Below are positions 38,162 through 47,811 of a stretch of DNA of 64,000 bases, one piece after another (the stretch's first letter is position 1; each line of letters opens with the position of its first letter). The DNA comes from Betaproteobacteria bacterium. GTDB taxonomy: Bacteria; Pseudomonadota; Gammaproteobacteria; Burkholderiales; Rhodocyclaceae. The notes under the pieces are model-generated. The model saw nothing but the letters and a program-made list of their open reading frames with translations, did no database searches and was not told the DNA's origin. Both the position numbers and the translations under genes were made by a program. The stretch spans positions 1 to 64,000 of the forward strand of contig JAHRYN010000006.1 in assembly GCA_020621405.1 (NCBI GenBank), given 5' to 3'.

Positions 38162-39964
38162 ATGACTTTCATACTGGATTTTTCATCCGCCGAGCGGATT
38201 CCGCACCGCCTGGTGTTCGGCACGCCATGCGAAATCGTCCGCGCCGATACCTCCGACCAGGTGCTGCCTGCACTGCGCCGCGTCGCACAGGCTGCACGGG
38301 ACGGCCTGCACGCGGTCGGCCATATCGCCTATGAGGCGGCCCCCGCTTTCGAACGTTCCGCGCGCGTGCGCGAAGGCTGCCGCCTGCCGCTCGTCTGGTT
38401 CGGCCTGCACGCGGCACCGCTTGACGTCGGGCCGCACGTGCCGGAGCCGTTTTCGGTCTCCGACTGGACGCTGGACACGGCACGCGATCGATACGAGCTC
38501 GCGATCGATGAGATCCGCGCTGCGATACGGCGCGGCGATGCGTATCAGATGAATTACACGATACGGGCGCACGCCCGCTTCAGCGGCGATGCGCTGTCGT
38601 TCTACGAACATCTGCGCCTGGCGCAGCAGGCCGATTTCTGCGCCTACGCCGACATCGGCAGCCACCGCATCCTGTCGGCGTCACCCGAACTGTTCTTTTC
38701 CTGGCAGGACGGCGTGCTGACGACCCGCCCGATGAAGGGCACGGCCCGGCGCGGCCAGTTGCCGAGGGAGGACGCCGAACTCGCCCGCTGGCTGCGCGAT
38801 TCGGAAAAGAACCGCGCGGAAAACCTGATGATCGTGGACCTCCTGCGCAACGACCTTTCCCGGCTGTCGATGCCGGGCGGCGTGCAGGTGCCGCGCCTGT
38901 TCTCCATCGAGAACTACCCGACAGTGCTGCAGATGACCTCGACGATCACCGCACGCACCCGACCGGAAATCACGCTGGAGGACGTGTTCGCCGCGCTGTT
39001 TCCGTGCGGATCGATCACCGGCGCGCCCAAGCTCAAGGCGATGGAAATCATCGCCGGCCTCGAGGATTCGCCGCGCGCCGTCTATTGCGGTGCGATCGGC
39101 CATGTCGCACCGGGAGGTGCCGCGCGTTTCAACGTCGCCATCCGCACCGTGACGCTCGACGTCGCGCGCGGCGAGATGGAGTGCGGCCTGGGCGGCGGCA
39201 TCACCTGGGACTCGATCGCAGCCGAGGAGTACGCGGAGGTACAGACCAAGAGCCGCTTCCTGTCGCGCGTGGCCGGAGGCTTCGAACTGCTGGAAACGCT
39301 GCTGCTCGAGGACGGGAAATACACATTGCTCGACCGGCATCTGGCCCGCCTTGCGGCGTCGGCACGCCATTTCGGCTTCGCCGCCCCGGATGCGGCAGGC
39401 GCACGGCTCGAACAGTTCGCCAGCGCCAATCCGGCCGGCCGGTTGCGCGTGCGCCTGCTGTGTGCGCCGGACGGCAGCCTGCGCATCGAAGGCTCTCCTG
39501 CCGGTCCGCTCGAACAGGGCGGGCGGACGGTGCGCCTCGCGTCCGAACCGGTGTCGCGGGCCGAGCCTTTCCTGTATCACAAGACCACCCGCCGGGCGCT
39601 CTACGACGCGCACATGTCGCGCGATGCCGGCCCGACCTTCGACGTGCTGCTGTGGAACGACGCCGGCGAGCTGACCGAATTCACGCGCGGCAATCTGGTG
39701 CTGGATATCGACGGCGTGCGCGTGACGCCGCCGGTGACCAGCGGTCTGCTCGACGGCACGCTCAGACGCGATCTGGTCGAACGCGGGGAGTTGACCGAAC
39801 GGGTACTCGTACGCAACGACCTGGCCCGCGCCCGCGCGATCTGGTTCATCAACAGCGTGCGCGGCTGGATGCCGGTCACCATAGACGCGTCACCGCTGAA
39901 CCGCGATCCGGCACCGGTGCCCGCCTACGCCGATCCGTACGCCGGCACGTCGACCGCGGACTGA
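38162..39964 (+). CDS. pabB: Aminodeoxychorismate synthase component I fused to 4-amino-4-deoxychorismate lyase (PabB-PabC)
   Basis: 600 aa fusion making p-aminobenzoate for folate. Residues about 1-370 are the chorismate-binding PabB part: MKGTARRGQLPREDAELARW, ENLMIVDLLRNDLSR, PCGSITGAPKLKAMEII and GGGITWDS. Residues about 385-600 form a class IV aminotransferase-like lyase (PabC): HKTTRRALYD with the likely PLP lysine and ELTEFTRGNLVL. The glutaminase subunit PabA is not in the window. The stop overlaps the next ATG (TGATG). Confidence 0.93.
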   Translation: MTFILDFSSAERIPHRLVFGTPCEIVRADTSDQVLPALRRVAQAARDGLHAVGHIAYEAAPAFERSARVREGCRLPLVWFGLHAAPLDVGPHVPEPFSVSDWTLDTARDRYELAIDEIRAAIRRGDAYQMNYTIRAHARFSGDALSFYEHLRLAQQADFCAYADIGSHRILSASPELFFSWQDGVLTTRPMKGTARRGQLPREDAELARWLRDSEKNRAENLMIVDLLRNDLSRLSMPGGVQVPRLFSIENYPTVLQMTSTITARTRPEITLEDVFAALFPCGSITGAPKLKAMEIIAGLEDSPRAVYCGAIGHVAPGGAARFNVAIRTVTLDVARGEMECGLGGGITWDSIAAEEYAEVQTKSRFLSRVAGGFELLETLLLEDGKYTLLDRHLARLAASARHFGFAAPDAAGARLEQFASANPAGRLRVRLLCAPDGSLRIEGSPAGPLEQGGRTVRLASEPVSRAEPFLYHKTTRRALYDAHMSRDAGPTFDVLLWNDAGELTEFTRGNLVLDIDGVRVTPPVTSGLLDGTLRRDLVERGELTERVLVRNDLARARAIWFINSVRGWMPVTIDASPLNRDPAPVPAYADPYAGTSTAD

Positions 39965-41037
39965 TGCCACCGGTGCCGCAGCGGCTGCTCCTGTTGCTCC
40001 TGCTCGCCCAGCTTGCCGGCTGCAACGGCAGCTTTTCACCGCATTACTACTGGCAGGCGGCCGGTGGACAGCTCGAACTGTGGCGCCTCGCCCGACCGGT
40101 CGGCGAGGTCGGCGCCGACCCCGCCACACCGTCCGGGCTGCGCGAGCGCCTCGTGCTGGCCGGTGAAATACGCGACTGGGCAAGCCGGGAAATGGCGCTA
40201 CCCGACAATGACAGCTACCGCCGCTATGCCGACCTCGGCCGACCTTTCGTGGTGTGGAACGTGTTCGCCGCAGACCCGCTGTCGGTGACGCCGCAGCGCT
40301 CATGCTTTCCGATCGCCGGCTGCGTCGGCTACCGCGGCTTCTTCCGCGAAGCGGACGCGCGCGCGCATGCCGACGTGCTGGCCGGAACGGGGCTCGACGT
40401 GCACGTCAGCGGCGTACCGGCGTATTCGACGCTGGGCTGGTTCGATGACCCGCTGCTGAATACCTTCATCAACTACCCTGAAACCGAACTCGTGCGGCTG
40501 ATCGTGCACGAACTGGCGCATCAGGTCGTCTATGTACGCGACGACACCGAATTCAACGAGTCCTTCGCCAGCGCGGTCGAGGAAGAAGGCGTGCGGCGCT
40601 GGCTCGCCCGCCCCGGCCGGGACGGCGGGCGCGAAGGCTTCGAACGCATGCAGCGGCTGCGCGCAGACTTTGCCACCCTGGTACTCAAGTACCGTGACGC
40701 TCTGGACCGGCTTTACCGGTCCGAGCTCGGACACGACGACAAGCTGGCACGCAAGACCGAACTGATCCGGAATCTTGGCGACGAGTACCGCGCGATGCGC
40801 GACCGGGACTGGCAGGGATTCCGCGGCTACGATCGCTGGTTCGCGCAGGACATCAACAATGCAACTCTGGCGTCGATAGGCCTTTACAGCGGCGCCAAAC
40901 CCGCCTTCACCCGGCTGATCGACAACTCGACCGACATGAACGAAGTTTGGAAAACCATGCACGAACTGGCACGCCTGCCGCGCGACGAACGTCGTGTCCG
41001 TCTGAATCTGCCACCTGCCCGGGACAGTGCGGAATGA
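39964..41037 (+). CDS. Predicted zinc aminopeptidase, lipoprotein (COG4324 type)
   Basis: 357 aa. A signal peptide with lipobox LAGC (Cys20) indicates a membrane-anchored lipoprotein. The zinc motif HELAHQ (His182, Glu183, His186) and the downstream acidic region FNESFASAVEEEG fit the predicted aminopeptidase family of proteobacteria (often with a fixed FREADARAHAD region, seen here near residue 127). The substrate is unknown. It overlaps pabB (TGATG) and apt (ATGA), so the three genes are translationally coupled. Confidence 0.85.
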   Translation: MPPVPQRLLLLLLLAQLAGCNGSFSPHYYWQAAGGQLELWRLARPVGEVGADPATPSGLRERLVLAGEIRDWASREMALPDNDSYRRYADLGRPFVVWNVFAADPLSVTPQRSCFPIAGCVGYRGFFREADARAHADVLAGTGLDVHVSGVPAYSTLGWFDDPLLNTFINYPETELVRLIVHELAHQVVYVRDDTEFNESFASAVEEEGVRRWLARPGRDGGREGFERMQRLRADFATLVLKYRDALDRLYRSELGHDDKLARKTELIRNLGDEYRAMRDRDWQGFRGYDRWFAQDINNATLASIGLYSGAKPAFTRLIDNSTDMNEVWKTMHELARLPRDERRVRLNLPPARDSAE

Positions 41038-41573
41038 AGGATCCCGATTTCGACCTGCTGTACGCGCTGGTGCGCACCATCGCCGATTTCCCGGCGCCCG
41101 GCATCCAGTTTCGCGACATCACGCCACTGCTGGCCGATGCGCGCGGTCTGACCTTGGCGCTGGACGGACTGGCTCACGACATCGCTCCGGGCAGCGTGGA
41201 CGCCGTGGTCGCCATCGAGGCGCGCGGTTTCCTGCTGGCCGGTGCGCTGGCGCAGCGGCTGGGCTGCGGTCTGGTGCCGGTGCGCAAGCCGGGCAAGCTG
41301 CCCGGCGCCACACTGGGCATCGACTACGCGCTGGAATACGGCCGCGACCGACTCGAAATGCACGTCGGCGCGATCACACCGGGTGCGCGGGTGCTGGTGC
41401 TGGACGACCTGATCGCCACCGGTGGAACGGCGCTGGCCTGCGGCGAACTGGTGGAACGGGCCGGCGGACGGGTGACCGGATTCCGCTTCCTGATCGATCT
41501 GCCCGCGCTCGGCGGCAGCCGGCTGATCGCGGAGCGCGGCTGGCCAGCCCGGGCGCTGCTCAATTACCCGTAA
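41034..41573 (+). CDS. apt: Adenine phosphoribosyltransferase
   Basis: 179 aa; salvages adenine to AMP. It has IADFPAPGIQFRDITPLL near the N terminus, AIEARGFLLAGALAQRLG, PVRKPGKLPG and the PRPP-binding loop VLVLDDLIATGGTALA (about 122-137), the full APRT pattern. The ATG at 41034 overlaps the preceding stop. It ends nine bases before the stop of convergent epsL. Confidence 0.96.
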   Translation: MKDPDFDLLYALVRTIADFPAPGIQFRDITPLLADARGLTLALDGLAHDIAPGSVDAVVAIEARGFLLAGALAQRLGCGLVPVRKPGKLPGATLGIDYALEYGRDRLEMHVGAITPGARVLVLDDLIATGGTALACGELVERAGGRVTGFRFLIDLPALGGSRLIAERGWPARALLNYP

Positions 41574-41582
41574 AACCCGGCT

Positions 41583-42830
41583 TCAGAACACGTACTGCAG
41601 CGACATCGACACGCTGCGCACGCGGTACTGGTAGAACTGCACATTGGAATCCCGCTCGTCGTAGCGGGCTTCGGCGTTTGCGGACAGGTTGCGCAGGATG
41701 CTCCAGGTCGCGCCCAGGCTGTAGGTCGCCAGATCTTCCTGTCGTGGCGTGGCACTGATGCCGAACAGCGCGAGCGTGGCAGGACTGAGGCCCGACAGGA
41801 TGGTCGAGCCCTGCGCATCGCGTGATACCCACTTCGCGAGACCATCGAAACGCAGTTTGGAGGTCGGCTGCCAGACCGGTGCGATGCTGTAGGTCGTGGT
41901 GCGGAAATAACTCGTGATGAAATCGTCGAGCGGACTGATCTGCCGCTCGGCCTTGAAGGTGACGCCGGTATGGCCGGTCGGCTGCCACTCCCAGCTCAGG
42001 CGCCCATACACGTCGTCGTAGTCGCGGTCCGGACGGTCATCGTGATCGCGGCTGGACTGACCGATTGCTGCGGACAATCGGGAATGCCCCACCGGTTGCC
42101 AGCTGATTCGCGCCTCGACGTCCTGTTGCGTATAGGAATTCGATGCACCAAGACCCGGCAGACGCTTCGGAAGGTTGCCATCCACGTTACGGCCAAGCAG
42201 TTCGAACGTGGTGCCGCCCCGTGTCGTGTAACGTACGCCGGCCTCCAGCCTGTCGAGATCGAGGTCGTTCGGTTCGCGCACCTTTGTGCTGTTGCGCTGC
42301 GTCTCATGACCCGCCGAGCCAAAAAGGGTCCAATAGGTGTCGATTTTGTAGGCGGCGTCGAATCGCGCAGCGTTTACATCAATCAGATTCTGTACCAGCT
42401 GGGTGGACCGGAAATCGCCGAAACCCGCCAGATAGCGACGGTTCGTGTAGCTGAGCTTGCCGGTAAGGTCGTTGCCGAGCACCCACTGCCAGCCGGCAGC
42501 CAGATTGTGGCCGTCGTAGTCCAGGTCGCCCAGCTTGTTGTAGCGGACCACGGACTGCGTCGCACTGGCGGTCAGCTTCTGGCGTCCGACCATCTTGTCG
42601 AAATTCAGTCCGACGTTGGCGATCCAGCTCGAGTCGGCGCGCGGCGCCTTCGGACCGAAAGCGGTCGGCTTGGCGCCATCAGGCAGATAGAACACATTGT
42701 CGAGGTATTGCCAGTTGACGGAGGTCACGAGGTTCAGGGCATCGTCCTCGTCGGCGTGCGCCACCATCGGTACCAGCAGCCCCAGCAGCAACCATCGGAT
42801 GCGCAGTCGGGTTGAAATGTTATTGTTCAT
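41583..42830 (-). CDS. epsL: Outer-membrane exopolysaccharide biosynthesis protein EpsL (beta-barrel)
   Basis: 415 aa. A signal peptide (residues about 12-26, ending VAHA) is followed by alternating aromatic/polar beta strands and a C-terminal phenylalanine (SMSLQYVF), the hallmarks of an outer-membrane barrel. The sequence is of the EpsL type found with XrtB/XrtA-linked polysaccharide loci, and is a candidate outer-membrane porin for the polymer. The ATG at 42830 is the family start. It is divergent from epsB across 154 AT-rich bases and separated from epsDEFG by six unrelated genes. Confidence 0.87.
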   Translation of the reverse strand: MNNNISTRLRIRWLLLGLLVPMVAHADEDDALNLVTSVNWQYLDNVFYLPDGAKPTAFGPKAPRADSSWIANVGLNFDKMVGRQKLTASATQSVVRYNKLGDLDYDGHNLAAGWQWVLGNDLTGKLSYTNRRYLAGFGDFRSTQLVQNLIDVNAARFDAAYKIDTYWTLFGSAGHETQRNSTKVREPNDLDLDRLEAGVRYTTRGGTTFELLGRNVDGNLPKRLPGLGASNSYTQQDVEARISWQPVGHSRLSAAIGQSSRDHDDRPDRDYDDVYGRLSWEWQPTGHTGVTFKAERQISPLDDFITSYFRTTTYSIAPVWQPTSKLRFDGLAKWVSRDAQGSTILSGLSPATLALFGISATPRQEDLATYSLGATWSILRNLSANAEARYDERDSNVQFYQYRVRSVSMSLQYVF

Positions 42831-42984
42831 TGCGCAAAAGTATGGACGCAAGCTGTGACGCTTTTCTTTCCTGCAAGCAAATCGTAAAAATCGGAAAAAC
42901 CCCTTCCGGTATTCTATCCGGCGTATTGCCAGCATTTTTCGCCAGCTTTTTCATTCTCGTTGAATTTCACCGGCTTCAATATCG

Positions 42985-44379
42985 ATGCTCGCCAAGTTTG
43001 AGCGTAACACTTCCGTATTGCGGGCACCGCTAAGTCTTCCCGGAATGGTCGAGATGTTCCTCGATCCGTTCTCGCTCATCCTTTCGCTGATCGGCTGTGC
43101 GCTCTATTTCGACGACACGGTCGATGCGCGCTACGTCGTGCTGTCGCTGGTCGTGTTCTCGCTGTCCTTCCCCGGATCCTCGCTGCTCAGCATGCGACCG
43201 CGCCGGGTGGTACGGCAGACCGTGATCAACTGGCTGCTGATCGCCTTCATCCTGCTGTTTTTCGGCTATGCCAGCCAGTACATCGGCAATTTTCCATCCG
43301 AAGTTGTGCTTGCATGGCTTGTCGCGGCCCCGGTCACGCAACTGGTGGCCCATTTCAGCGCGCGTGCCTATCTGCGCCGGGCGGCCGCGCAGGAGGAAAA
43401 CCAGACCCGCGTCATCGTCGTCGGCTGCAACGAGATCGGCGTTCGGCTGGCCGATCAGTTCGACGGCAACCCCTTCCTCGGCGTGCGCTGCATCGGCTAC
43501 TTCGATGACCGTTCGCCGGAACGCATCACGCAGCTGAACAATCGCCCGCTGCTGGGCCGGCTCAAGGATCTTGCGGCCTACGTCAAGGCCAACCGGGTGG
43601 ACCAGATCTATCTGGCGTTGCCGATGGCCAGCCAGCCACGCATCCTTTCGCTGCTGGACGACCTGAAGGACACCACCGCCAGCGTCTTCTTCGCACCGGA
43701 CATTTTCGTGACCGACCTGATCCAGGGGCGCATGGACTACGTCGCCGGCGTGCCCGTCGTCGCGGTGTGCGATACCCCCTTCACCGGCATCAACGGCGTG
43801 GTCAAGCGCATCACGGACATCGTGCTGTCGATCGCGATACTGCTGCTCATTTCGCCCGTGCTGCTGGCCATCGTGATCGGCGTGAAGATGACGTCGCCCG
43901 GCCCGGTGCTGTTCCGGCAGCGGCGTTACGGTCTCGACGGGAAGGAAATCGTGGTCTACAAGTTCCGTTCGATGACCGTGCAGGAAGACGGCGGCGTCGT
44001 GCGCCAGGCTACGCGCAACGACCAGCGCATCACCCGGTTCGGCGGCTTCCTGCGCCGCAGCTCACTCGACGAACTGCCTCAGTTCATCAACGTGCTGCAG
44101 GGCCGCATGAGCATCGTCGGTCCGCGGCCGCACGCGGTTGCGCACAACGAAACCTACCGCAAGCTGATCAAGGGTTACATGGTCCGGCACAAGGTGAAGC
44201 CGGGTATCACCGGCTGGGCCCAGGTCAATGGCTACCGCGGCGAAACCGAGACAGTCGACAAGATGCAGAAGCGCATCGAGTTCGACCTCGAATACCTGCG
44301 CAACTGGTCGATCGGTCTGGATCTGTGGATCATCGTCAAGACGATTGCGGTGGTGTTCAGAGACCGCAATGCGTATTGA
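42985..44379 (+). CDS. epsB: Undecaprenyl-phosphate glucose phosphotransferase EpsB
   Basis: 464 aa polyisoprenyl-phosphate hexose-1-phosphate transferase. The N-terminal half has four membrane helices and a CoA-binding-like fold (VIVVGCNEIGVRLAD). The C-terminal catalytic domain shows MTSPGPVLFRQRRYGLDGK, YKFRSM, RSSLDELPQFINVLQGRMS, IVGPRPHAVAHN and KPGITGWAQVNGYRG. It begins repeat-unit assembly by transferring glucose-1-phosphate to the lipid carrier. No other glycosyltransferase for the later sugars is found in the window. It is divergent from epsL. Confidence 0.94.
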   Translation: MLAKFERNTSVLRAPLSLPGMVEMFLDPFSLILSLIGCALYFDDTVDARYVVLSLVVFSLSFPGSSLLSMRPRRVVRQTVINWLLIAFILLFFGYASQYIGNFPSEVVLAWLVAAPVTQLVAHFSARAYLRRAAAQEENQTRVIVVGCNEIGVRLADQFDGNPFLGVRCIGYFDDRSPERITQLNNRPLLGRLKDLAAYVKANRVDQIYLALPMASQPRILSLLDDLKDTTASVFFAPDIFVTDLIQGRMDYVAGVPVVAVCDTPFTGINGVVKRITDIVLSIAILLLISPVLLAIVIGVKMTSPGPVLFRQRRYGLDGKEIVVYKFRSMTVQEDGGVVRQATRNDQRITRFGGFLRRSSLDELPQFINVLQGRMSIVGPRPHAVAHNETYRKLIKGYMVRHKVKPGITGWAQVNGYRGETETVDKMQKRIEFDLEYLRNWSIGLDLWIIVKTIAVVFRDRNAY

Positions 44380-44383
44380 CGCG

Positions 44384-44737
44384 ATGAAACATCACCCTGC
44401 CGTACCCTGGCTTGCCGCGCTGGTGGCCGTATCGATGACGGCCGGTTTGCTCAGGCTCGGCGAAACATCCCTCGCCGTAGGCCTGATTCCCAGCCCATGG
44501 GACAAGCTTGCGCATGCACTGACCTTCGGCACGATCGCGCTGTCCCTGTGGCTGGCGGTACGCCAGCGCTGGCTCGGCGCCTGCGCTGGCGCCGCTTTTG
44601 CGATCGCCGTCTACGACGAATGGCGACAGCTGTATCTGCCGGGACGGGAAGCCGATCTGCTGGACCTTCTGGCCAACACCGTCGGCATCGTGCTGGCTGC
44701 GGTACTGGCAAATCGTTTGCGGACGGCTCTGCGATGA
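44384..44737 (+). CDS. VanZ-like family membrane protein
   Basis: 117 aa with three to four membrane helices. PSPWDKLAHALTFGTIA and YDEWRQLYLPGREADLLDLLANTVGI are the VanZ-like signature. Such proteins often accompany exosortase/exopolysaccharide loci. Their biochemical role is unknown. Start chosen at 44384, four bases past the epsB stop; an ATG at 44369 inside epsB would add five residues. The 3' end overlaps the next gene (ATGA). Confidence 0.87.
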   Translation: MKHHPAVPWLAALVAVSMTAGLLRLGETSLAVGLIPSPWDKLAHALTFGTIALSLWLAVRQRWLGACAGAAFAIAVYDEWRQLYLPGREADLLDLLANTVGIVLAAVLANRLRTALR

Positions 44738-45384
44738 AGTGCCTGCTGTTTCTGATGCTGTCGTCGATCTGGTGCGCCGGCGCACAGGGCAGCGATGACG
44801 CCGACTACCGGCTGCAGCTGGACGAAGATGCGTCCTATCGGCTGTATCAGCCGGAGGCGCCGCGCATTTCCGACTACGCACGGCGACAGGCGCGACGCGC
44901 AGCGCTCGGTGCCCTGCCCTTCGCCACACAGATCGAGCAGGCAGCGGAAGCCGGCGGCATCGAACCGGAGCTGCTGCACGCGGTGGTGGATGCGGAGTCC
45001 GCCTACAACGCCCGTGCCGTGTCGCCCAGGGGCGCACTCGGGCTGGCCCAGCTGATGCCGGAAACCGCACGTGACTACGGTGTCGCCGATGCCTTCAGGC
45101 CGGCAGACAACCTGCGCGCAAGCGCCAGGCACCTGCGCAGCCTGCTGGACCGTTTCGGCAGGCTCGATCTCGTGCTGTCCGCGTACAACGCGGGCGCCGG
45201 CACCGTGAAGAAATATGGCGGTGTGCCGCCCTACCCGGAAACCCGTGCCTACGTGCCGCGCGTTTCTGACCGCTACGAAGCCCTGAAAAAGCTGTCGACG
45301 CCGGTCGCACCACCTCTTCCCGCAAGCCCTTACAGGTTGCGCGCCGACAGCACCGAGACGCGGCTCGTCCAGTCCGGCCTCTGA
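44734..45384 (+). CDS. Lytic transglycosylase (SLT domain)
   Basis: 216 aa. A short signal peptide (MKCLLFLMLSSIWCAGAQG) precedes an SLT domain: LLHAVVDAESAYNARAVSPRG with catalytic Glu88, GALGLAQLMPETA, and VLSAYNAGAGTVKKYGGVPPYPET. It cleaves peptidoglycan to anhydromuropeptides in the periplasm. Members like this often serve secretion or envelope assembly sites. Its position after epsB and the VanZ gene may mean that it opens the wall for the exopolysaccharide exporter, but this is inference. Confidence 0.91.
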   Translation: MKCLLFLMLSSIWCAGAQGSDDADYRLQLDEDASYRLYQPEAPRISDYARRQARRAALGALPFATQIEQAAEAGGIEPELLHAVVDAESAYNARAVSPRGALGLAQLMPETARDYGVADAFRPADNLRASARHLRSLLDRFGRLDLVLSAYNAGAGTVKKYGGVPPYPETRAYVPRVSDRYEALKKLSTPVAPPLPASPYRLRADSTETRLVQSGL

Positions 45385-46643
45385 TGCAGCAATCGCCTCC
45401 CGACGGCTGCCGGCCGGTACCGGTACGCGCCGCCATCATCGGCGGCGGACCGGCCGGTCTGATGGCTGCAGAGCAGCTGTCCGCAGCCGGCATCACGGTA
45501 GACCTGTACGACGGCAAGGCCTCGGTCGGCCGCAAGTTCCTGTTGGCCGGCAAGGGCGGCCTGAATCTCACGCACAGCGAGCCGCATGCGCAGTTCGTGC
45601 AGCGCTACCGCGAACGCAGTGATCAGGTCGGTCGCTGGCTGGCCGACTGGAGCGCCGACAGCCTGCGCGAGTGGGCCGCCGGACTCGGCGTCGACACCTT
45701 CATCGGCAGTTCGGGACGCGTGTTTCCTACCGACATGAAGGCAGCACCGCTGTTGCGCGCCTGGCTGACCAGACTGCGCGCACGCGGCGTCCGCTTTCAC
45801 ATGCACCACCGATGGACCGGCTGGGACGACGAAGGTTGTCTCCGCTTTGCCACTCCGCATGGCGAGACGGCCATCAGTGCTGAAGTCACCTTGCTGGCGC
45901 TCGGTGGCGCCAGCTGGCCGCAGCTTGGATCGGATGGGAAATGGGTTGAGCACCTGCAGTCAAGGGGTGTTCCGGTGTCTGCGCTGAGAGCCGCCAACTG
46001 CGGCTTCGATGTCGCGTGGAGCCGGCATTTCGCCGAGCGCCATGCCGGCGCGCCGCTGAAGAACGTGCGGATCGCATTCCGGGACGTCGCCGGCCATGCC
46101 GTCGAACGCACCGGCGAATGCCTGGTCAGCGCAAACGGTCTGGAAGGCAGCCTGATATACGCGCTGTCGGCACCGCTGCGTGAGCTGATCGAACGCAAAG
46201 GTCACGCCGACATCAGCCTCGACCTGCTGCCGGCGCACGATCCGGCGAAGGTGATGGCCGAAGCGGCCCACCCGCGCGGCGCACGTTCGCTGTCATCGCA
46301 CCTGGCAGGGCGGCTCGGCGTGTCCGGCGCCCGTGCCGGATTGCTGTACGAAGTGCTGGACAAGGCCGCAATGGCCGATCCGACGCGCATTGCTGCCACG
46401 CTGAAGGCGCTGCCGCTGCGCCTGCTGGCCACCCGTCCGGTGGCCGAAGCGATCAGCACCGCGGGCGGCGTGCGCTTCGATGCGCTGGACGAACACCTGA
46501 TGCTGAACGCACTGCCCGGCGTGTTCTGCGCCGGCGAAATGGTGGACTGGGAAGCACCGACCGGCGGCTATCTGCTGACCGCCGCCATGGCCGGCGGCCG
46601 CGTCGCGGCGGCCGGCATGCTGGCGCGCCTTCAGGCGGAGTGA
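45384..46643 (+). CDS. HI0933-like FAD-dependent oxidoreductase (TIGR03862-type flavoprotein)
   Basis: 419 aa. The FAD site [17 protein letters not shown] lies near residue 15, followed by [21 protein letters not shown], typical of the HI0933/YhiN group. Near the C terminus, [15 protein letters not shown] and [20 protein letters not shown] complete the pattern. The catalytic role of this group is not established. It starts one base into the transglycosylase stop (TGATG), and its last 13 bases overlap fbp on the other strand. Confidence 0.88.
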   Translation: MQQSPPDGCRPVPVRAAIIGGGPAGLMAAEQLSAAGITVDLYDGKASVGRKFLLAGKGGLNLTHSEPHAQFVQRYRERSDQVGRWLADWSADSLREWAAGLGVDTFIGSSGRVFPTDMKAAPLLRAWLTRLRARGVRFHMHHRWTGWDDEGCLRFATPHGETAISAEVTLLALGGASWPQLGSDGKWVEHLQSRGVPVSALRAANCGFDVAWSRHFAERHAGAPLKNVRIAFRDVAGHAVERTGECLVSANGLEGSLIYALSAPLRELIERKGHADISLDLLPAHDPAKVMAEAAHPRGARSLSSHLAGRLGVSGARAGLLYEVLDKAAMADPTRIAATLKALPLRLLATRPVAEAISTAGGVRFDALDEHLMLNALPGVFCAGEMVDWEAPTGGYLLTAAMAGGRVAAAGMLARLQAE

Positions 46644-47644
46644 TAGGCGAGCACGCGCTCGACTTCGTTCTTCGACCCAAGGATGACCGGCACGCGCTGG
46701 TGCAGCTTTTCCGGCTGCACATCCAGAATGCGCTGATAACCCGTGGTCGCGGCACCGCCCGCCTGCTCGATCAGCATGGCCATCGGATTGGCTTCGTACA
46801 TCAGGCGCAGCTTGCCCGGCTTGGTCGGGTCCTTGGTGTCCTTCGGATACAGGAAGATGCCGCCGCGGGTCAATATGCGATGCACGTCGGCGACCATCGA
46901 GCCGACCCAGCGCATGTTGAAATCCTTGCCGCGCGGACCGCCCTTGCCCTCGACCAGCTCGTCGATGTAGCGCTTCACCGGCGCTTCCCACCAGCGCGCG
47001 TTCGATGCGTTGATCGCGAATTCCTTGGTGTCCTCCGGAATGCGCATGTTTTCCGAGGTCATCACGAAACTGCCGGTTTCGCGGTCCAGCGTGAAGGCAT
47101 GCACGCCTTCGCCCAGCGTCAGCACGAACTGGGTCGCCGAACCGTAGACTGCATAGCCGGCCACCAGTTGCTGGCAGCCCGGCTGCAGGAAGGCGCGCTC
47201 ATCGACCGCTGCCGCACCGCCGTTGGCGAATTCGGGGCAGCGCAGCACGGAAAAGATGGTGCCGGTGGAAATATTGACGTCGATGTTCGACGAACCGTCC
47301 AGCGGATCGAACAGCAGCAGGTATTCACCCTTCGGATAGCGGTTCGGGATCTGGTGCGGCAAATCCATCTCTTCCGACGCCATCGCCGCCAGATGGCCAC
47401 CCCACTCGTTGGCTTCGAGCAGGATTTCATTGGCGATCACGTCGAGCTTCTTCTGCACCTCGCCCTGAACGTTCTCCGCACCGGCCTCGCCGAGGGAGTT
47501 GGTCAGGCCACCCTTGCCCACCGCATTGCCGATGGCCTTGACCGCCCGGGCAACGACTTCGACCAGAAAGCGCAGTTCGGCGCTGATGCGTTCGCCGTTT
47601 CGCTGTTGCTGGATCAGGAACTGGCTCAGGGTGATGCGGGACAT
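46631..47644 (-). CDS. fbp: Fructose-1,6-bisphosphatase class 1
   Basis: 337 aa; hydrolyses fructose 1,6-bisphosphate in gluconeogenesis or the Calvin cycle. Metal-binding motifs are [15 protein letters not shown] and the upstream MASEEMD. GGIFLYP and [20 protein letters not shown] are the substrate-binding signature. The ATG at 47644 is the family start. It is divergent from dadA across 167 bases. Confidence 0.96.
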   Translation of the reverse strand: MSRITLSQFLIQQQRNGERISAELRFLVEVVARAVKAIGNAVGKGGLTNSLGEAGAENVQGEVQKKLDVIANEILLEANEWGGHLAAMASEEMDLPHQIPNRYPKGEYLLLFDPLDGSSNIDVNISTGTIFSVLRCPEFANGGAAAVDERAFLQPGCQQLVAGYAVYGSATQFVLTLGEGVHAFTLDRETGSFVMTSENMRIPEDTKEFAINASNARWWEAPVKRYIDELVEGKGGPRGKDFNMRWVGSMVADVHRILTRGGIFLYPKDTKDPTKPGKLRLMYEANPMAMLIEQAGGAATTGYQRILDVQPEKLHQRVPVILGSKNEVERVLAYHSA

Positions 47645-47811
47645 TGAATGCAACTCCTTGTTGGCGGAAAATGCATTATCGTGCACAGCACAATCAAGGG
47701 CGTCGCAGAATTTCACGCCTGCGTGGAATCTGCAGTCGCCGGAAACAATTCCAACCGGGAACCCCGGACTGAAAAACCGGTCCCGAGTGCGTCCTCCAAA
47801 ACAAGAACCGC

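Noticed and set aside
42831-42984. Possible sigma-54 promoters in the epsL/epsB divergent region
   Set aside because: TGGC and TTGC elements occur on both strands, but the GG-GC spacing is 8, not 10.
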